22,673 bases of DNA, taken from positions 80,001 to 102,673 of the forward strand of contig CAUYUJ010001309.1 in NCBI GenBank assembly GCA_963575745.1, read 5' to 3'. The notes under the pieces were generated by a model, which was given only the letters and a program-made list of their open reading frames with translations, did not search any database and was not told the DNA's origin. This DNA is from Prorocentrum cordatum. Lineage: Eukaryota; Sar; Dinophyceae; Prorocentrales; Prorocentraceae. The first letter of the stretch is position 1, and each line of letters opens with the position of its first letter. Shown one piece after another: positions 9,131-18,234 of this stretch. A program made the position numbers and the translations under genes.

Positions 9131-10528
9131 TCAAGTGGTGGAGGGCTGTGTTGATTGGGGAGCCGTGCGCGCAAATGGGGAGTCGCCTTGCCTCGCCTCG
9201 GCGCGTTGCGGGTGAGGTGCGATTGGGCGGGCCCTGCCAAGATGCGGGGCGGTTGGGTGGGGCAGCATCCCGAGCAGCCCTCGTCGCGCCGTGCCCAGGC
9301 GTCGGGCGTCTGTGGAAGTGTGCCCGCAGGGTCTTCCAGGTCGGGTTCGTCGGCGGGCTGATCCGCCGTGCGGTCTGAATTGATGGCTGCGCGCATGGCG
9401 TTGGCGGCAGAAACAGGACCAAAGGGGGGGGGTGGTCAAGTCCCGTGGCATACGGGTAGGCCAGTTAAAGCAGGAAGTCCACCAGCAATCTGGAGTGACT
9501 GCTGGGTTGCAGTATGGCTCCGACGAAAATGGACGGGGGGCTGGGCGGGCGGGCCAGGTGCCGGGCCAGTGCCATAGCCGCGCGCCAGTTCCAGAAGTGT
9601 TCGGCACTGGCCTCGCCCTGTCCGCGCGGCGGACAGCGGCCGCAAGGGCAAGGGCTGGGCGCAGGGGCGGGTCTGAGGGGGGCGCCGTGATAAGGTGGGA
9701 GAGGCGCCAGGCGGTGACCAGCCTGTCTGGGGCGCGGTGCACGTCGAGTGCTGCCCGCTTGCCGTCGTCGCGAGCCCGGGGGCCGAGACGTGCCTTGCGC
9801 CAGGCTTGACCTGGAGCGTCGCGGCCCCCTGTGTGCCAGACGGCCTTCCCGGGGGATTGGCGCGCTGAGCAGCAAGGAGGGGGGCGGTCAGCGGCCGTCC
9901 TCCACGTGGCTTTCCAAGGGGGGCCGTTGGCTAGGAGCTTCAGAGTGTGATGGGCGGCCGTGAAGTTGGGGGCGCATCGCAATGTTGCCCGTTCGTGTCC
10001 CTCTCCAGGCGCCCACCTCCGCCTGGCGCTGGCAGGGTGCATCCGCTGCCCGTGGTTGCTGGCGTGTTGGGAGGCCCAAGTGCTGACGTAGATGGCCCTG
10101 CCGAGGAGGTCTGGCCTGGGGGGGCGCTGCTGGGCAGCTTGCGCCAATTTTATCAGTGCTGCCCTGCCTCGTGTGGCGATGCTGGACCGTGGCCTGCGCT
10201 CCTGGTTGCGATTGGGCTGGGCCTGGGCCCGCCGTGCGGCGTTCTGCCGAAGTCGGGCTGCCTTGGCCCAGGCGGGGAGATGGCCCCGTGCTTCCTGACG
10301 CACATGGGCCAGGGCAGCGACGGCCATGGCAGTAGTTAGCGGGCGCTTAGGACAGCCTGGGACCTGGTGGCAGGGGCCGACCCCCGTGTGGGCGAAGGCG
10401 GCAGTGGGCCAGCGGGTCAACTGCCGCGGCAGGACTCGGCAGAGTGTAATGAGCGGGATAGGGGGTAACCGAAGCGATATCATGAGCGTTCTATGCGGCA
10501 GCGCGTCTCCCTGGGGACGGGTGGGCAT
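9131..10528 (-). pseudogene. LINE polyprotein region between RT and RNase H
   Basis: A 466-codon open minus-strand frame rich in Ala, Arg and Pro. Its first third is protein-like (TAMAVAALAHVRQEARG, AALIKLAQAAQQRPPRPDLL, AIYVSTWASQHASNHGQ) and is placed where LINEs carry the thumb/connection region after the RT fingers and palm. The remainder may be a shadow: an alternative minus frame over 9465-9875 carries EHFWNWRAAMALARHLA and ILQPSSHSRLLVDFLL, so the true frame probably shifts. No catalytic motif is expected or seen. Confidence 0.45.
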
Positions 10529-10618
10529 GGTGCAGGACGGGTGCTCTTGTTCGGAACTTGCTGGGGGATTTGGCCAAGGTGCCTGTATCTGTATTCCGAT
10601 TTTTATGACAGTCGGGGT

Positions 10619-11850
10619 CTATCCGCCCGTGACTGGGGGATGAAGACCGTGGGTCTTCGTGGAGATGGTAGTGCCGAGGTCGGGCCATTGCGCTTTGACG
10701 CAAGAGCTTCCGAAAAGGGGTAGCGCCCATAACTTCCCCCACCAGGGCGATGCAGCACCAGGGGCGAGGGCGGTTTTGAAGGGGCATCGGCAAGGCTGCT
10801 GCCGTTCCCGCGCACCCTGGATGGCTGCCCCGCCGTGATCAGCCCGAATGATTTCCTTGGCGAGGCGGGGGGGGGACCGGTGATGACCGTGGGCCCATCC
10901 AGCATCTGCTTGGCGGATAGGGGGGCGGAGGCGAGGGCGCGATTCAGTCCTGGCGGGCGACTTGGCCAGGCCAGGCCCCTGCAGGTGCGCGAGGCGACCA
11001 GCGGCCCGACCGCCCACGAGGCCCATGGCAGAATGATGGTCGGCTCGGGGGAGTGAAGTAGGCTGGCAAGATCGTCCACGTAGGTTGGGCGGCGGCCCTC
11101 TGAGGCAGCGGGCGCGGCCGTGCCGCCAATGCCTATGGACCTGGCCAGGCTTCTCCGGGGACCTACGCAAGTGCCCCTCAGCGTCTGCGTGTCCCGCTGG
11201 ACCGCGAGATCGAGGAGGCCATGTTGAAGCCGTGCGGGACAGTGCCAGCGATTGAACAGAGCTGCAAACCATTGGGGCGAGAGCCCCTCGAAGGCCGTCT
11301 TGGTCCGCGAAGAGAATGGCAGTCGAGGGGGGGGGGGCGATCCCGTGGGTGACCTGCGCGATATGGGCCTTGGCAGCGGCGAAGTGTCTCCCGAGGGGGC
11401 GGGTCCGCGCCCCGCTCGGGCTCGGTGGCGCGGTGGGCGGGGGGCGCCCGAGGTGGTCGGTGGCCCCGCGGATGTTCGGCCCGAATGGTCCCCCTTCCTT
11501 GGCCGCTTGGTCAGGGGGCAGCTGTGGTTCAACTGGGGGCCCGAGAGGGTCGGCATGCGGGGCCCCAGAGAAGCGGTGCTGCAGGGGCGTTCGGCGTTGG
11601 GGATTGTCAAAATCCAAACGAGCAGGTCCCCCGTGGGGCCGAGTGCCGTGGTGGTGGGGGTGGGGGGGGGGGGCAGGGTTCGGATTGGCGGCGTGCCGAG
11701 CATTGGCCAGGAGTGGTGCACCTCGTATAGGGTCTCCCATCGACCCCAGGAGCGCCGCCGGATGGGGCGAGGATCAGCGCCGCCAGGCGGCCCCAGAAAG
11801 GCCGCGGGCGATCCGGCAGTGCTACTGCCCGATCGCAGCGAAATAAACGC
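10619..11850 (-). pseudogene. LINE reverse transcriptase domain, frameshifted
   Basis: Reverse transcriptase copies element RNA into DNA at the target site. On the minus strand: APGVDGRPYTRC (GVDG at 11737-11748) fits the N-terminal RT motif of LINEs. AILFADQ (DQ at 11300-11305), followed in another frame by KTAFEGLSPQWFAAL, is motif A with a frameshift inside it. RSIGIGGTAAP fits the motif B region. PTYVDDLASLL, with YVDD at 11071-11082, is the catalytic motif C. Only a few residues separate RSIGIGG from YVDD, fewer than expected, which suggests an internal deletion. Downstream, LAKEIIRADHGGAAIQGARE and WWGKLWALPLFGSS lie in the frame open over 10619-11740, a different frame from YVDD, so there is another shift between about 11000 and 10880. 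Confidence 0.8.
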
Positions 11851-12620
11851 CCAGCAGGGCGACGGCCGAGGGGGGAAGGGGAGGGGCGGTCTGCCAGATG
11901 GACCGACTGTTCCAAGGGATTTGGTCGGCGTCGTCCAGCCTGTTCTTCCATGTCCCGTCGTCGTCTCTGACCCCGCTGAGGGAGTGCGCCTTCCTGGGGA
12001 TTTCTCTGCCCATCCGGCAGCGCGGGGCCAGCGGCGAGCGCTCCGCGCCAGGGCCTCTCCGCCGCGGGGACTGGCGCGCCGCCGTCCTCTGATCCTGGTC
12101 GGCCCTCTGGCGTGTCAGCCGCGGCGGCGTCCGCGGCGAGGTCGCTGTCGCCCATGCCGACTGAGGTCATCCACCCGGCGAGGGGGCCGCGGGGGCGGAC
12201 TGGTTCATCGCTGGGCGCAACTCTGGCTAGCGCGCGGGCGATGCAGCGGGCTCTCGCCCACCTGTCCGGCCCTGTCCACTGGGATTGGATCATTGCCGAC
12301 AATGCGTGGCGTCCAAAGAAGGCCATTCGAGGGCGGTAGGGGGGGTGTCGGGGCGGCCTGGGCGTGGGGGTCTGCAGGCGGCGGTTCCTCCGACGAAGAT
12401 TCAGATGCGACCCTCTCCGCGGGGCGGCCGGCCGGGCGGGCGGTGTCCCGGGGGGGTCGCGCGGAGCCAGTCAGAGGGCTGTGCAGGGCTGGGCAAGTCC
12501 GCCCGAGTGACCTGGAGGGTTCTTTCAAGCAGCGCGTAATTCCAGCGGAGCTCGGCGTGGGCACCCTCGGGGCAGGATTTGGAGGTCCCGGGATTCATTT
12601 CGTTGCGACGCCTGGTGCTG
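11851..12620 (-). pseudogene. LINE linker between endonuclease and RT
   Basis: Open minus-strand frames (parts of 11607-12326 and 12205-12564) rich in Ala, Arg, Pro and Gly, with short protein-like pieces such as RARCIARALARVAPSDEP. LINEs usually have a poorly conserved linker here. No motif is recognised and the frame is uncertain. Confidence 0.35.
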
Positions 12621-12629
12621 GGCTGAGTG

Positions 12630-13110
12630 GTGGGGCCGGCTCAGATCAAGGTGTGGTCGGAAAAGGATTTCTTCCAGCCCTTCTAGATCTGATAGAATCC
12701 TACTGTGTTGGCCCTGCGTGCGATTGTGTCGATCTGGGATTCTCCGCGCCTGCTTGCGATGGTGGGGCCTTCCATGGCGACGGGGTGCTCGCTGCGTTGG
12801 GTGAGGTGCGCCATCCGGGCGCTTGCGGCATCTATCCCACCTTCTCTTGGGTTGCTCCACTGCAGATTGACGTCGCCTTCCAGTGCGTTGGGGTGCTGTC
12901 GCCGTGGGGAATGGCCTCTGCTATGGCGTCAAAGATTTCGCTTTGCAAGACAGGCGGGAGGTAGACGGAGATGAAGCGGGGCGTCTGGTCATCTCTTCTG
13001 GCCGCGACGGCAGCGGCTCTCCCGGGGACGAGCGCAATGGGGCAGAAGAGGTCGAAGTCATGGGGGGGGAGCACAGCCGCGCCTCCAGCGCATCCCCCGG
13101 CGGGGCCAAT
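12630..13110 (-). pseudogene. LINE apurinic-like endonuclease (EEP) domain
   Basis: Exonuclease-endonuclease-phosphatase domains nick the target DNA for LINE insertion. The minus-strand translation has [10 protein letters not shown] and RFISVYLPP (about 12975-12955), then, after a frame change near 12880-12900, GDVNLQW (GDV codons ending at 12877; the family's GDFN-type motif), SQIDTIA (about 12740; the S-x-x-D type motif) and finally SDHTLI with SDH at complement(12653..12661), the C-terminal catalytic His motif. An in-frame TAG at complement(12683..12685) precedes SDH. The N-terminal catalytic Glu segment was not found. The frame shift and the stop make it non-functional as written. Confidence 0.8.
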
Positions 13111-13440
13111 TTATGCAGGGGAGGAGGCAAGGTACCTGGCAGGGACCATGGCGGCCCGCGCATTGCACTCCCAGGAAGTAATTCTGAGGGACTCGGCCCG
13201 CCTGAGCCGGGCGAGCGGCGCTGTGAGCTGTTCCGCGAGCACGCCGTTGCAGAGGTCCTCCCAAGTGGCGCGGGAAGGAGGGGGGGAATCCTTAACGTGC
13301 CACCATAGAGTGTTAGGTTGCCGGATAGTGGGTAGTCGCGAGCTGCCCAGTGCCCTCGCCAGGGCGTTCTTGGCCCGCATCCAGTCTCGGGGTCGCGCAG
13401 TGGGAATGGTGGCGTGAAAGGGCGGAGAGCCCTGCGCAAG
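13111..13440. other. GC-rich DNA upstream of the LINE endonuclease
   Basis: Open frames on both strands, none recognised. This is where the N-terminal part of the LINE endonuclease and its 5' region should lie. A minus-strand frame ([20 protein letters not shown]) is low-complexity. No promoter or 5' UTR structure was identified. Confidence 0.4.
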
Positions 13441-14175
13441 GTGACGCGCACACGCACGCGCAAACTCACGCGCTCTCGCGCGCGCACGCGCGCGCGCACG
13501 CGCACGCGCACGCGCGCGCGGACACGCACGCGCGCGCATGTGCACGCGCACACGCACACGCACACGCACACGCACACGCACACGCACACGCGCACGCACA
13601 CGTACACGCACACGGACGCGCGCGCGCACGCGCACGCGCACACACACACGCACACGCGCACGCACACGCACACACACGCACACACAACACGCATGCACAC
13701 ATGCGCTCACACAAACAAACACACGCACAAACGCACACAAACACACGCACGCACACACACGCACACACGCGCACCACACATGCACACATGCACACACAAA
13801 CAAACAAACATACACACACAAACGCACGCAGCACCCAAGCACACACAAACACACACACACACAAACAAATACATACTAACAGACGCAAGCGCACACAAAC
13901 ACACACAAGCGCACGCTAGCATGCACAAACACCCACACATACGCACATCAACACGCAAGACCACACACTCAAACACACAAACACACACACACACACGCAC
14001 GCACATACGCACACACGCACACGCCCACGCGCCCACGCGCAAACGCACCCGCGCACACACGCACACCTGCACACGCGCACACACGCACACGCGCACACGC
14101 GCGCACAACACACGCACAACACGCGCACAACACACGCGCAACGCACGCACAACATACGCAAAACACACGCACAAT
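13441..14175. repeat. 735-bp AC/GC dinucleotide block
   Basis: Alternating (A/G)C tract interrupted by AAAC variants. The left part is richest in CGCG, the middle and right parts in CACA with CAAACA and CAACA variants. Composition, strand and texture match 1-272. His/Thr/Ala-rich plus frames and Cys/Val-rich minus frames through it are artefacts. It could form Z-DNA. Confidence 0.95.
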
Positions 14176-14602
14176 ACTCCACTATTGTCGTATGGGGGGA
14201 GCCTTATCGTGTCGCCAGGCCGTAGATCGCAGCGTTGCCCCACCAATCGGCTGGTCTGGCATCTTTACGTGTTGAGATTTGTACTGACGTTTCAGGCTGC
14301 CTTGAATCGACCTTTCGCGCTCCTCGAGTTCTGGCCGCTGCGCGCTCTTTGGGTCATCGCCTGTCGGTGATTCGTGGCCTCAATTTGCACCGGGCTGCTC
14401 GCGCTTCAGCTCATCTTGAGTCGAGCTCTCGCTCTGAGTGCTCCTCGGGTTCTGGCCGCTGCGCGCTTTTGGGTTTACAGTCCCATCACTACACCACCCG
14501 TTTTCTCCAATTGTCGTTGGGGTCGCTACACCACCCAATCTCTGCCATTACAATCTCTATCTTTTTTCCCGGCGGAGCCAGGTGAAATTCCGTGCCCGCC
14601 GG
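14176..14602. other. Non-coding stretch with a 35-bp direct repeat
   Basis: Moderate-GC DNA without a recognisable gene. It has a direct repeat: GCTCCTCGAGTTCTGGCCGC at 14319-14354 and GCTCCTCGGGTTCTGGCCGC at 14440-14474, continuing as TGCGCGCTCTTTGGGT and TGCGCGCTTTTGGGT. A shorter repeat, CTACACCACCC, occurs near 14489 and 14526. Confidence 0.6.
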
Positions 14603-14625
14603 TGACTGACTGACTGACTGACTGA
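14603..14625. repeat. (TGAC)n microsatellite
   Basis: Nearly six perfect TGAC units, followed after a break by two more imperfect ones up to about 14650. It lies immediately before the 49-bp minisatellite. Confidence 0.85.
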
Positions 14626-14684
14626 TTCACTGAATGATGGACTGACTGAACGTCAGGAGGGCGCCTTGAACACCGCACTTCAAA

Positions 14685-15419
14685 CCGCCCGTGGGCGCGC
14701 AACCGCAACTGACGACCCGTCCGCGGGCGCGCAAACGTAACCGCAACTGGGCGATGCATGTCAACCCGCCCGCGGGCGCGCAACCGCAACCGCAACTGGG
14801 CGACGCGTTTCAACCCGCCTGCGGGCGCGCAACCGCAACTGGGCGACACATGTCAACCCGCCCGCGGGCGCGCAACCGAAACCGCAACTGGGCGACACAT
14901 TTCGACCCGCCCGCGGGCGCGCAACCGCAACCGCAACTGGGCGACACAATTCAAACCGCCCGCGGGCGCGCAACCGCAACCGCACCTGGGCGACACATTC
15001 CAATCCGCCCGCGGGCGCGCAACCGCAACCGCAACTGGGCGCCACATTTTGACCCGCCCGCGGGCGCGCAACCGCAGCCGCCATTGGGCGACGCATTTCA
15101 ATCCGCCCGGGTCGCGCAAACGCAAACGCGCCTGGGCGTCGCATTTTAACCCGCCAGCGGGCGCGCAACCGCAACTGGGCGACGCACTTCAACCCGCCCG
15201 CGGGCGCGCAACCGCAACCGCAACTGCGCGGCACATTTCGACCCGCCCGCGGGGCGCGAGCGCAGCTGGGCGTCGCATTCCAATCCGCCCGCGGGCGCGC
15301 AACCGCACCGCAACCGGGCGACGCATGTCGGCCCGCCCGCGGGCGCGCAACCGCAACCGCAACTGGGCGACGCATTTCGACCCGCCCGCGGGCGCGCAAC
15401 TGCAACCGCTAGTGGGCGA
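14685..15419 (+). repeat. Minisatellite of about 49 bp, 16 units
   Basis: Sixteen head-to-tail units. Each starts CCGCCCGCGGGCGCGCAACC, continues with one or two ACCGCA words, then ACTGGGCGACGCATTTC and a final AAC, GAC or AAT. Unit lengths are about 49 bp (43 when one 6-bp ACCGCA word is missing); the first and last are partial. Divergence is mainly at the 3' end of each unit. The core CCCGCGGG is self-complementary. Frames on both strands stay open through the array (for example PAGAQPQPQLGD and RPRARNRNRNW). Because 49 is not a multiple of three, successive units are read in different frames, so coding is doubtful. Confidence 0.9.
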
Positions 15420-15645
15420 GGGAGAGGAGACGGAGGGAGGGCAGAGAGCTCGCAATGATTGGGGGTGGACAACTTCTGCCCCCCCCCCCCGTTCCACGCG
15501 AGTGGATCTTCGCAAGGCTCCAGACGCTGGATTCGTTATTCAAGGCCTCCACGGTCTGCTAGCGGGATGGGTGGGTTAACCGCCCCCGAGGGGGGGGCGA
15601 GGCTTTGACGGGAGCGGTCCGCTGCGCCGCCTAATTTGAAATTTG
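15420..15645. other. Spacer between minisatellite and G-run
   Basis: Unremarkable GC-rich DNA with a C-run near 15480-15490. No gene or structure was recognised. Confidence 0.5.
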
Positions 15646-15669
15646 GGGGGGGGGGGGGGGGGGGGGGGG
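15646..15669 (+). repeat. G24 homopolymer
   Basis: An uninterrupted run of 24 G on the plus strand, capable of forming a G-quadruplex. Its exact length may be uncertain because long homopolymers are error-prone in sequencing. Confidence 0.9.
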
Positions 15670-15783
15670 CGATGCCGCGGGGATCGATTGCGCATTCACC
15701 CGCGCGCAAGCTGCCCGCGGATGCAGGTGCATCGGCGCCGTCTTATTCACGCAGCCTGCCGCGTCTTATTCATGATCTGGCGC

Positions 15784-15975
15784 AGGAGCAGGTGGGGGGG
15801 GATGGGGGGGGAGGGCGAGGAGGAGGTGGGCGAGGAGGAGGAGCAGCAACAGGACGAGGAGGAGGATGAGGAGGAGGAGGAGGAGCAGCAGCAGGACGAG
15901 GAAGAGGAGGAGGAATACCACATTGGCCAGGAGGAAGAGGAGGAGGACGAGGAGGAGGGGGATGCGAGGGCGGGG
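15784..15975 (+). repeat. GAG-rich polypurine tract
   Basis: Mostly GGA/GAG triplets with CAG and GAC interruptions, giving Glu-rich or Arg-rich plus frames and Leu-rich minus frames that are artefacts of the triplet. Purine-pyrimidine asymmetry of this length can form triplex DNA. It is the strand complement in character of the CTC tracts at 18.9-19.4 kb. Confidence 0.85.
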
Positions 15976-16550
15976 CCGCCCGAGAAGGTCCACGAGCAAG
16001 TGCTTGTTGCGGAGGGCGGGGGAAGATGAGGTGGTGGACGTCAGGGGGGATATGGGCGTAAAAGTGGATGTCCTCCTCGCGGCCTCCGGGCGTGACGCGC
16101 GGTTTTCCGCCGGGACATTGCAGCGGGGAGTCCCCATTCGACGCTGCTGCCTCTGATTGTTTTCACCATCCTTTCTGCACAGCAGTGGTGGGCGTATCCT
16201 TGACTGCGCGCCCGACTAAGTTCGGTCGCAATTCACACTTGCATCTGTGGATTGCGCCTGGGGCCCCTCTGCGCCGTTGGCAAAAAAACGCTCGAGCCGC
16301 TTTGGGTCATGCCGCCAGCCGATAAAACACGCCCTTTTCAATTCATGCTCGCCGTGCCCTCGTGCACCACTAGCGAACATACTTCCGGCTTTGTACCTGT
16401 TTCTATTCCTTCTCGGTGATGGTCCTCATGGCCTGCGCGTCGTCGCTTATCTCGCTTGTGACGTTCTCCGTCTCCTACCTGAACTCGCACTGCGCGGTTT
16501 GCCCTAGCCACGTCCACTACGTCGACTGGGCGGTCTCCGTTTTCACGCCG
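15976..16550. other. Unique sequence without a recognised gene
   Basis: Moderate-complexity DNA between the GAG tract and the GCC tract. Several short ORFs overlap on both strands and none resembles a known family. No RNA gene or repeat was identified. Confidence 0.4.
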
Positions 16551-16870
16551 AGAACGCCGCGCCGCGGGCACCTCCGGCGCCGCTGCCGCGGAGGGTGACG
16601 CGGGCGCCGCGGGCGCCGCGGGCGCCGCTGGCGCCGCTTGCGCGCTTGCGCCCGTGGCGCCGTGGGTGCCGCTGGTGCCGCTGACGCCGCTCGTGCCGCT
16701 GGCGCCGCTCCCGCGGCGGGCGGCGCGGGCGCCGCTGGCGCCGCCGGCGCTGCTGGCGGCCCTTGCGCCGTGGACGCCGTCGGCGCCGCTGGCGCAGCCC
16801 GCGCGCCCCGCGCTGCTGCCGCGGGCGCCGCCCGCGCCTCTGGCACCGCGCCGCCGTCGCACCGCCGCCA
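16551..16870. repeat. GCC-rich tract with 9-nt periodicity
   Basis: Repeated words GGCGCCGCT/GGCGCCGCG with substitutions, roughly every 9 nt. Plus frames are poly-Ala/Pro. One minus frame gives Gly at every third residue for long stretches (GASGTSGVSGTSGTHGATGA), so it looks collagen-like, which may follow simply from the period. It could be a coding tandem repeat within an exon but no flanking domain supports that. Confidence 0.65.
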
Positions 16871-17097
16871 CCAGCGTGGAGTTGCGCTTCTTTATGGCGG
16901 AGTTCTTCTATGCGTCTGGCATCCGCCTCCGTGGGCTCCACCAAGGCAGCCTGCTGGCCATCCAACTGCTCAGGCGCACGGTGCCAAAGGACTCGGAGAG
17001 TGCACTCTTCCCGTTCCTCTGGAGCTGAAAGTCAACGCAATCCGCCTCAGGATCTATGCCAACAGCCTGGCAAACGCCACGCCGAAGGAGGCGTTCA

Positions 17098-17098
<1 letters not shown>
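16871..17098 (-). other. Possible coding exon, function unknown
   Basis: Minus-strand translation near 16965-16870 is EQLDGQQAALVEPTEADARR followed by IEELRHKEAQLHAG, a charged stretch unlike the surrounding low-complexity DNA. An adjoining frame upstream reads AVGIDPEADCVDFQLQRNGK. The plus strand also has an open frame here (SVELRFFMAEFFYASGIRLR). Neither is recognised, and no splice sites or start can be assigned. Confidence 0.25.
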
Positions 17099-17128
<30 letters not shown>

Positions 17129-17140
17129 TTGTGTGCGTGC
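17099..17140. repeat. (TG)n microsatellite
   Basis: About 13 near-perfect TG units followed by TTTGTGTGCGTGCG. This is the opposite strand polarity to the AC/GC blocks elsewhere in the window. Confidence 0.9.
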
Positions 17141-17154
17141 GCCCTCGTGCATGG

Positions 17155-18000
17155 CTTTTGCTTGCCGAATTGTTGCTCAGGCCTCGGTCCATTGCAGGTC
17201 GGCTTGTGCGGTGCTGCGATTACCTTCTAAGTTTTGTATTCGCGAGGCTTGCCCTAGTCCTCCCTCGTGGTGGTCCGGCGTTGTGCCTTCCCCGATCTCA
17301 GATTTCCAGCCACGAGCGCCCTGGAAGGTATACTTACATTTATTCGTGCAGCGTGTTAGGTGTAGCGAGAGCACTTGTGTGTCTGGATCTTCGTTCGCTT
17401 GGGCTCCAGGGATCTCCTCAGGTCGGCATGTCTGTGTCGTTCTCGTTTCAAGCTTCGGTTCGTTGCATGAATTTGCCTATTGCAGCTCGTCTTGTGCGGT
17501 GTCCCGGCTCGCCTGGCAAATTCGCTCCTTGTGATATTTCGCGTGAGGAGGGCATTTGCCTTGCCGATTTGTTGTTCAGGCTTCGGTTCATTGCATGAAT
17601 CTGCCTATTGCAGCTCATCTTGTGCGGTGTCCCCGACTTGCCTGCCGACTTTTTGGATGCCCTCTGCTCGCGTTTCCTTCTTTCAAGTTGAGCCCCTGCC
17701 GCGCAGTGACTGTTTACGCACGGCATCGCTTGCCGCTCGCATCGTTTTGTTTTGGCCTCGGTGCATCGCATGCATTTGTCTACGGCAGATCGGCTTGTGC
17801 GGTGCCCCCGACTTTCGCGCTGACTTGTAAGATCGCGATACCTTCTGCTGGCGCCGCCTTGTCTTAGTCTTGACCCCTGCCGCGCAGTGGCTGTTTTCAT
17901 ATGCCATCGCTTACAATTCGTTTCATCGTTTAATTGATTCAGGCCTCGGTTCACTGCTTGACCTTGCCTCGCTGGTCGGTCCGTGCTGCGTTCTTGATCT
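17155..18000 (+). repeat. Degenerate tandem repeat, about 180-bp period
   Basis: Five copies of a core like TTCAGGCTTCGGTTCATTGC ... GCAGCTCATCTTGTGCGGTG, at about 17155-17216, 17441-17510, 17554-17640, 17728-17820 and 17915-17992. The last three are spaced about 176-186 bp and share a second conserved segment, CCCCTGCCGCGCAGTGACTG, at about 17693 and 17874. The first two copies have irregular spacing and internal deletions. A minus-strand frame of 195 codons crosses it and shows the same periodicity, so it is probably not a gene. Confidence 0.7.
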
Positions 18001-18234
18001 GCCCGTTGTCGAGCTTTTGCCGTTTCAGATCGCATTTATCGTTGCCAGAGCTGCGCATCGCCGCTTGGATCTGGACATGTTCCTTCGCCGGAGGTGGAGG
18101 CTTACTCGTTTCAATCCCTGCCACACGCGCGCGGATTCTTTACCACATGCATGTTTCGCCGCCTCTCCCCTTTCCTCATCCTTCTCCTTGTCTGTCTTGT
18201 CGTCCCGTCCTCCCCCCGCTTTTCCCTTTTACCA
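18001..18234. other. Pyrimidine-rich non-coding stretch
   Basis: Pyrimidine-biased DNA leading into the direct repeat that begins near 18235. No gene was recognised. Confidence 0.4.

Larger units (their letters stand above)
8241..13110 (-). mobile_element. Decayed LINE-type retrotransposon (EN-RT-RNase H)
   Basis: Three domains lie in the order expected for an apurinic-endonuclease LINE on the minus strand: endonuclease (about 13.1-12.63 kb), reverse transcriptase (about 11.85-10.62 kb) and RNase H-like (about 8.9-8.4 kb). Between them are long low-complexity Pro/Arg/Ala frames. Several frameshifts and in-frame stops separate the motifs, and the RT seems to lack residues between motifs B and C. 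No poly(A) tail, target duplication or 5' end could be located, so the limits are those of the recognisable coding signal. Residue style resembles dinoflagellate LINE-like elements as I remember them; no search was possible. Confidence 0.8.

Noticed and set aside
8241-9422. Plus-strand ORFs of more than 200 codons opposite the LINE (for example 8253-9215 and 11252-12964)
   Set aside because: They overlap the minus-strand frames carrying conserved RT, EEP and RNase H motifs and encode Gly/Arg/Ala-rich shadows without motifs.
14685-15419. CRISPR-like array
   Set aside because: The whole 43-49 bp unit is repeated with no unique spacers between short constant repeats, and the genomic context is eukaryotic. 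It is a minisatellite.
15643-16137. Glu-rich, Arg-rich or poly-Leu proteins at the GAG tract, and Ser/Leu-rich ones at 18374-19512
   Set aside because: These are trinucleotide repeat artefacts open in several frames on both strands.
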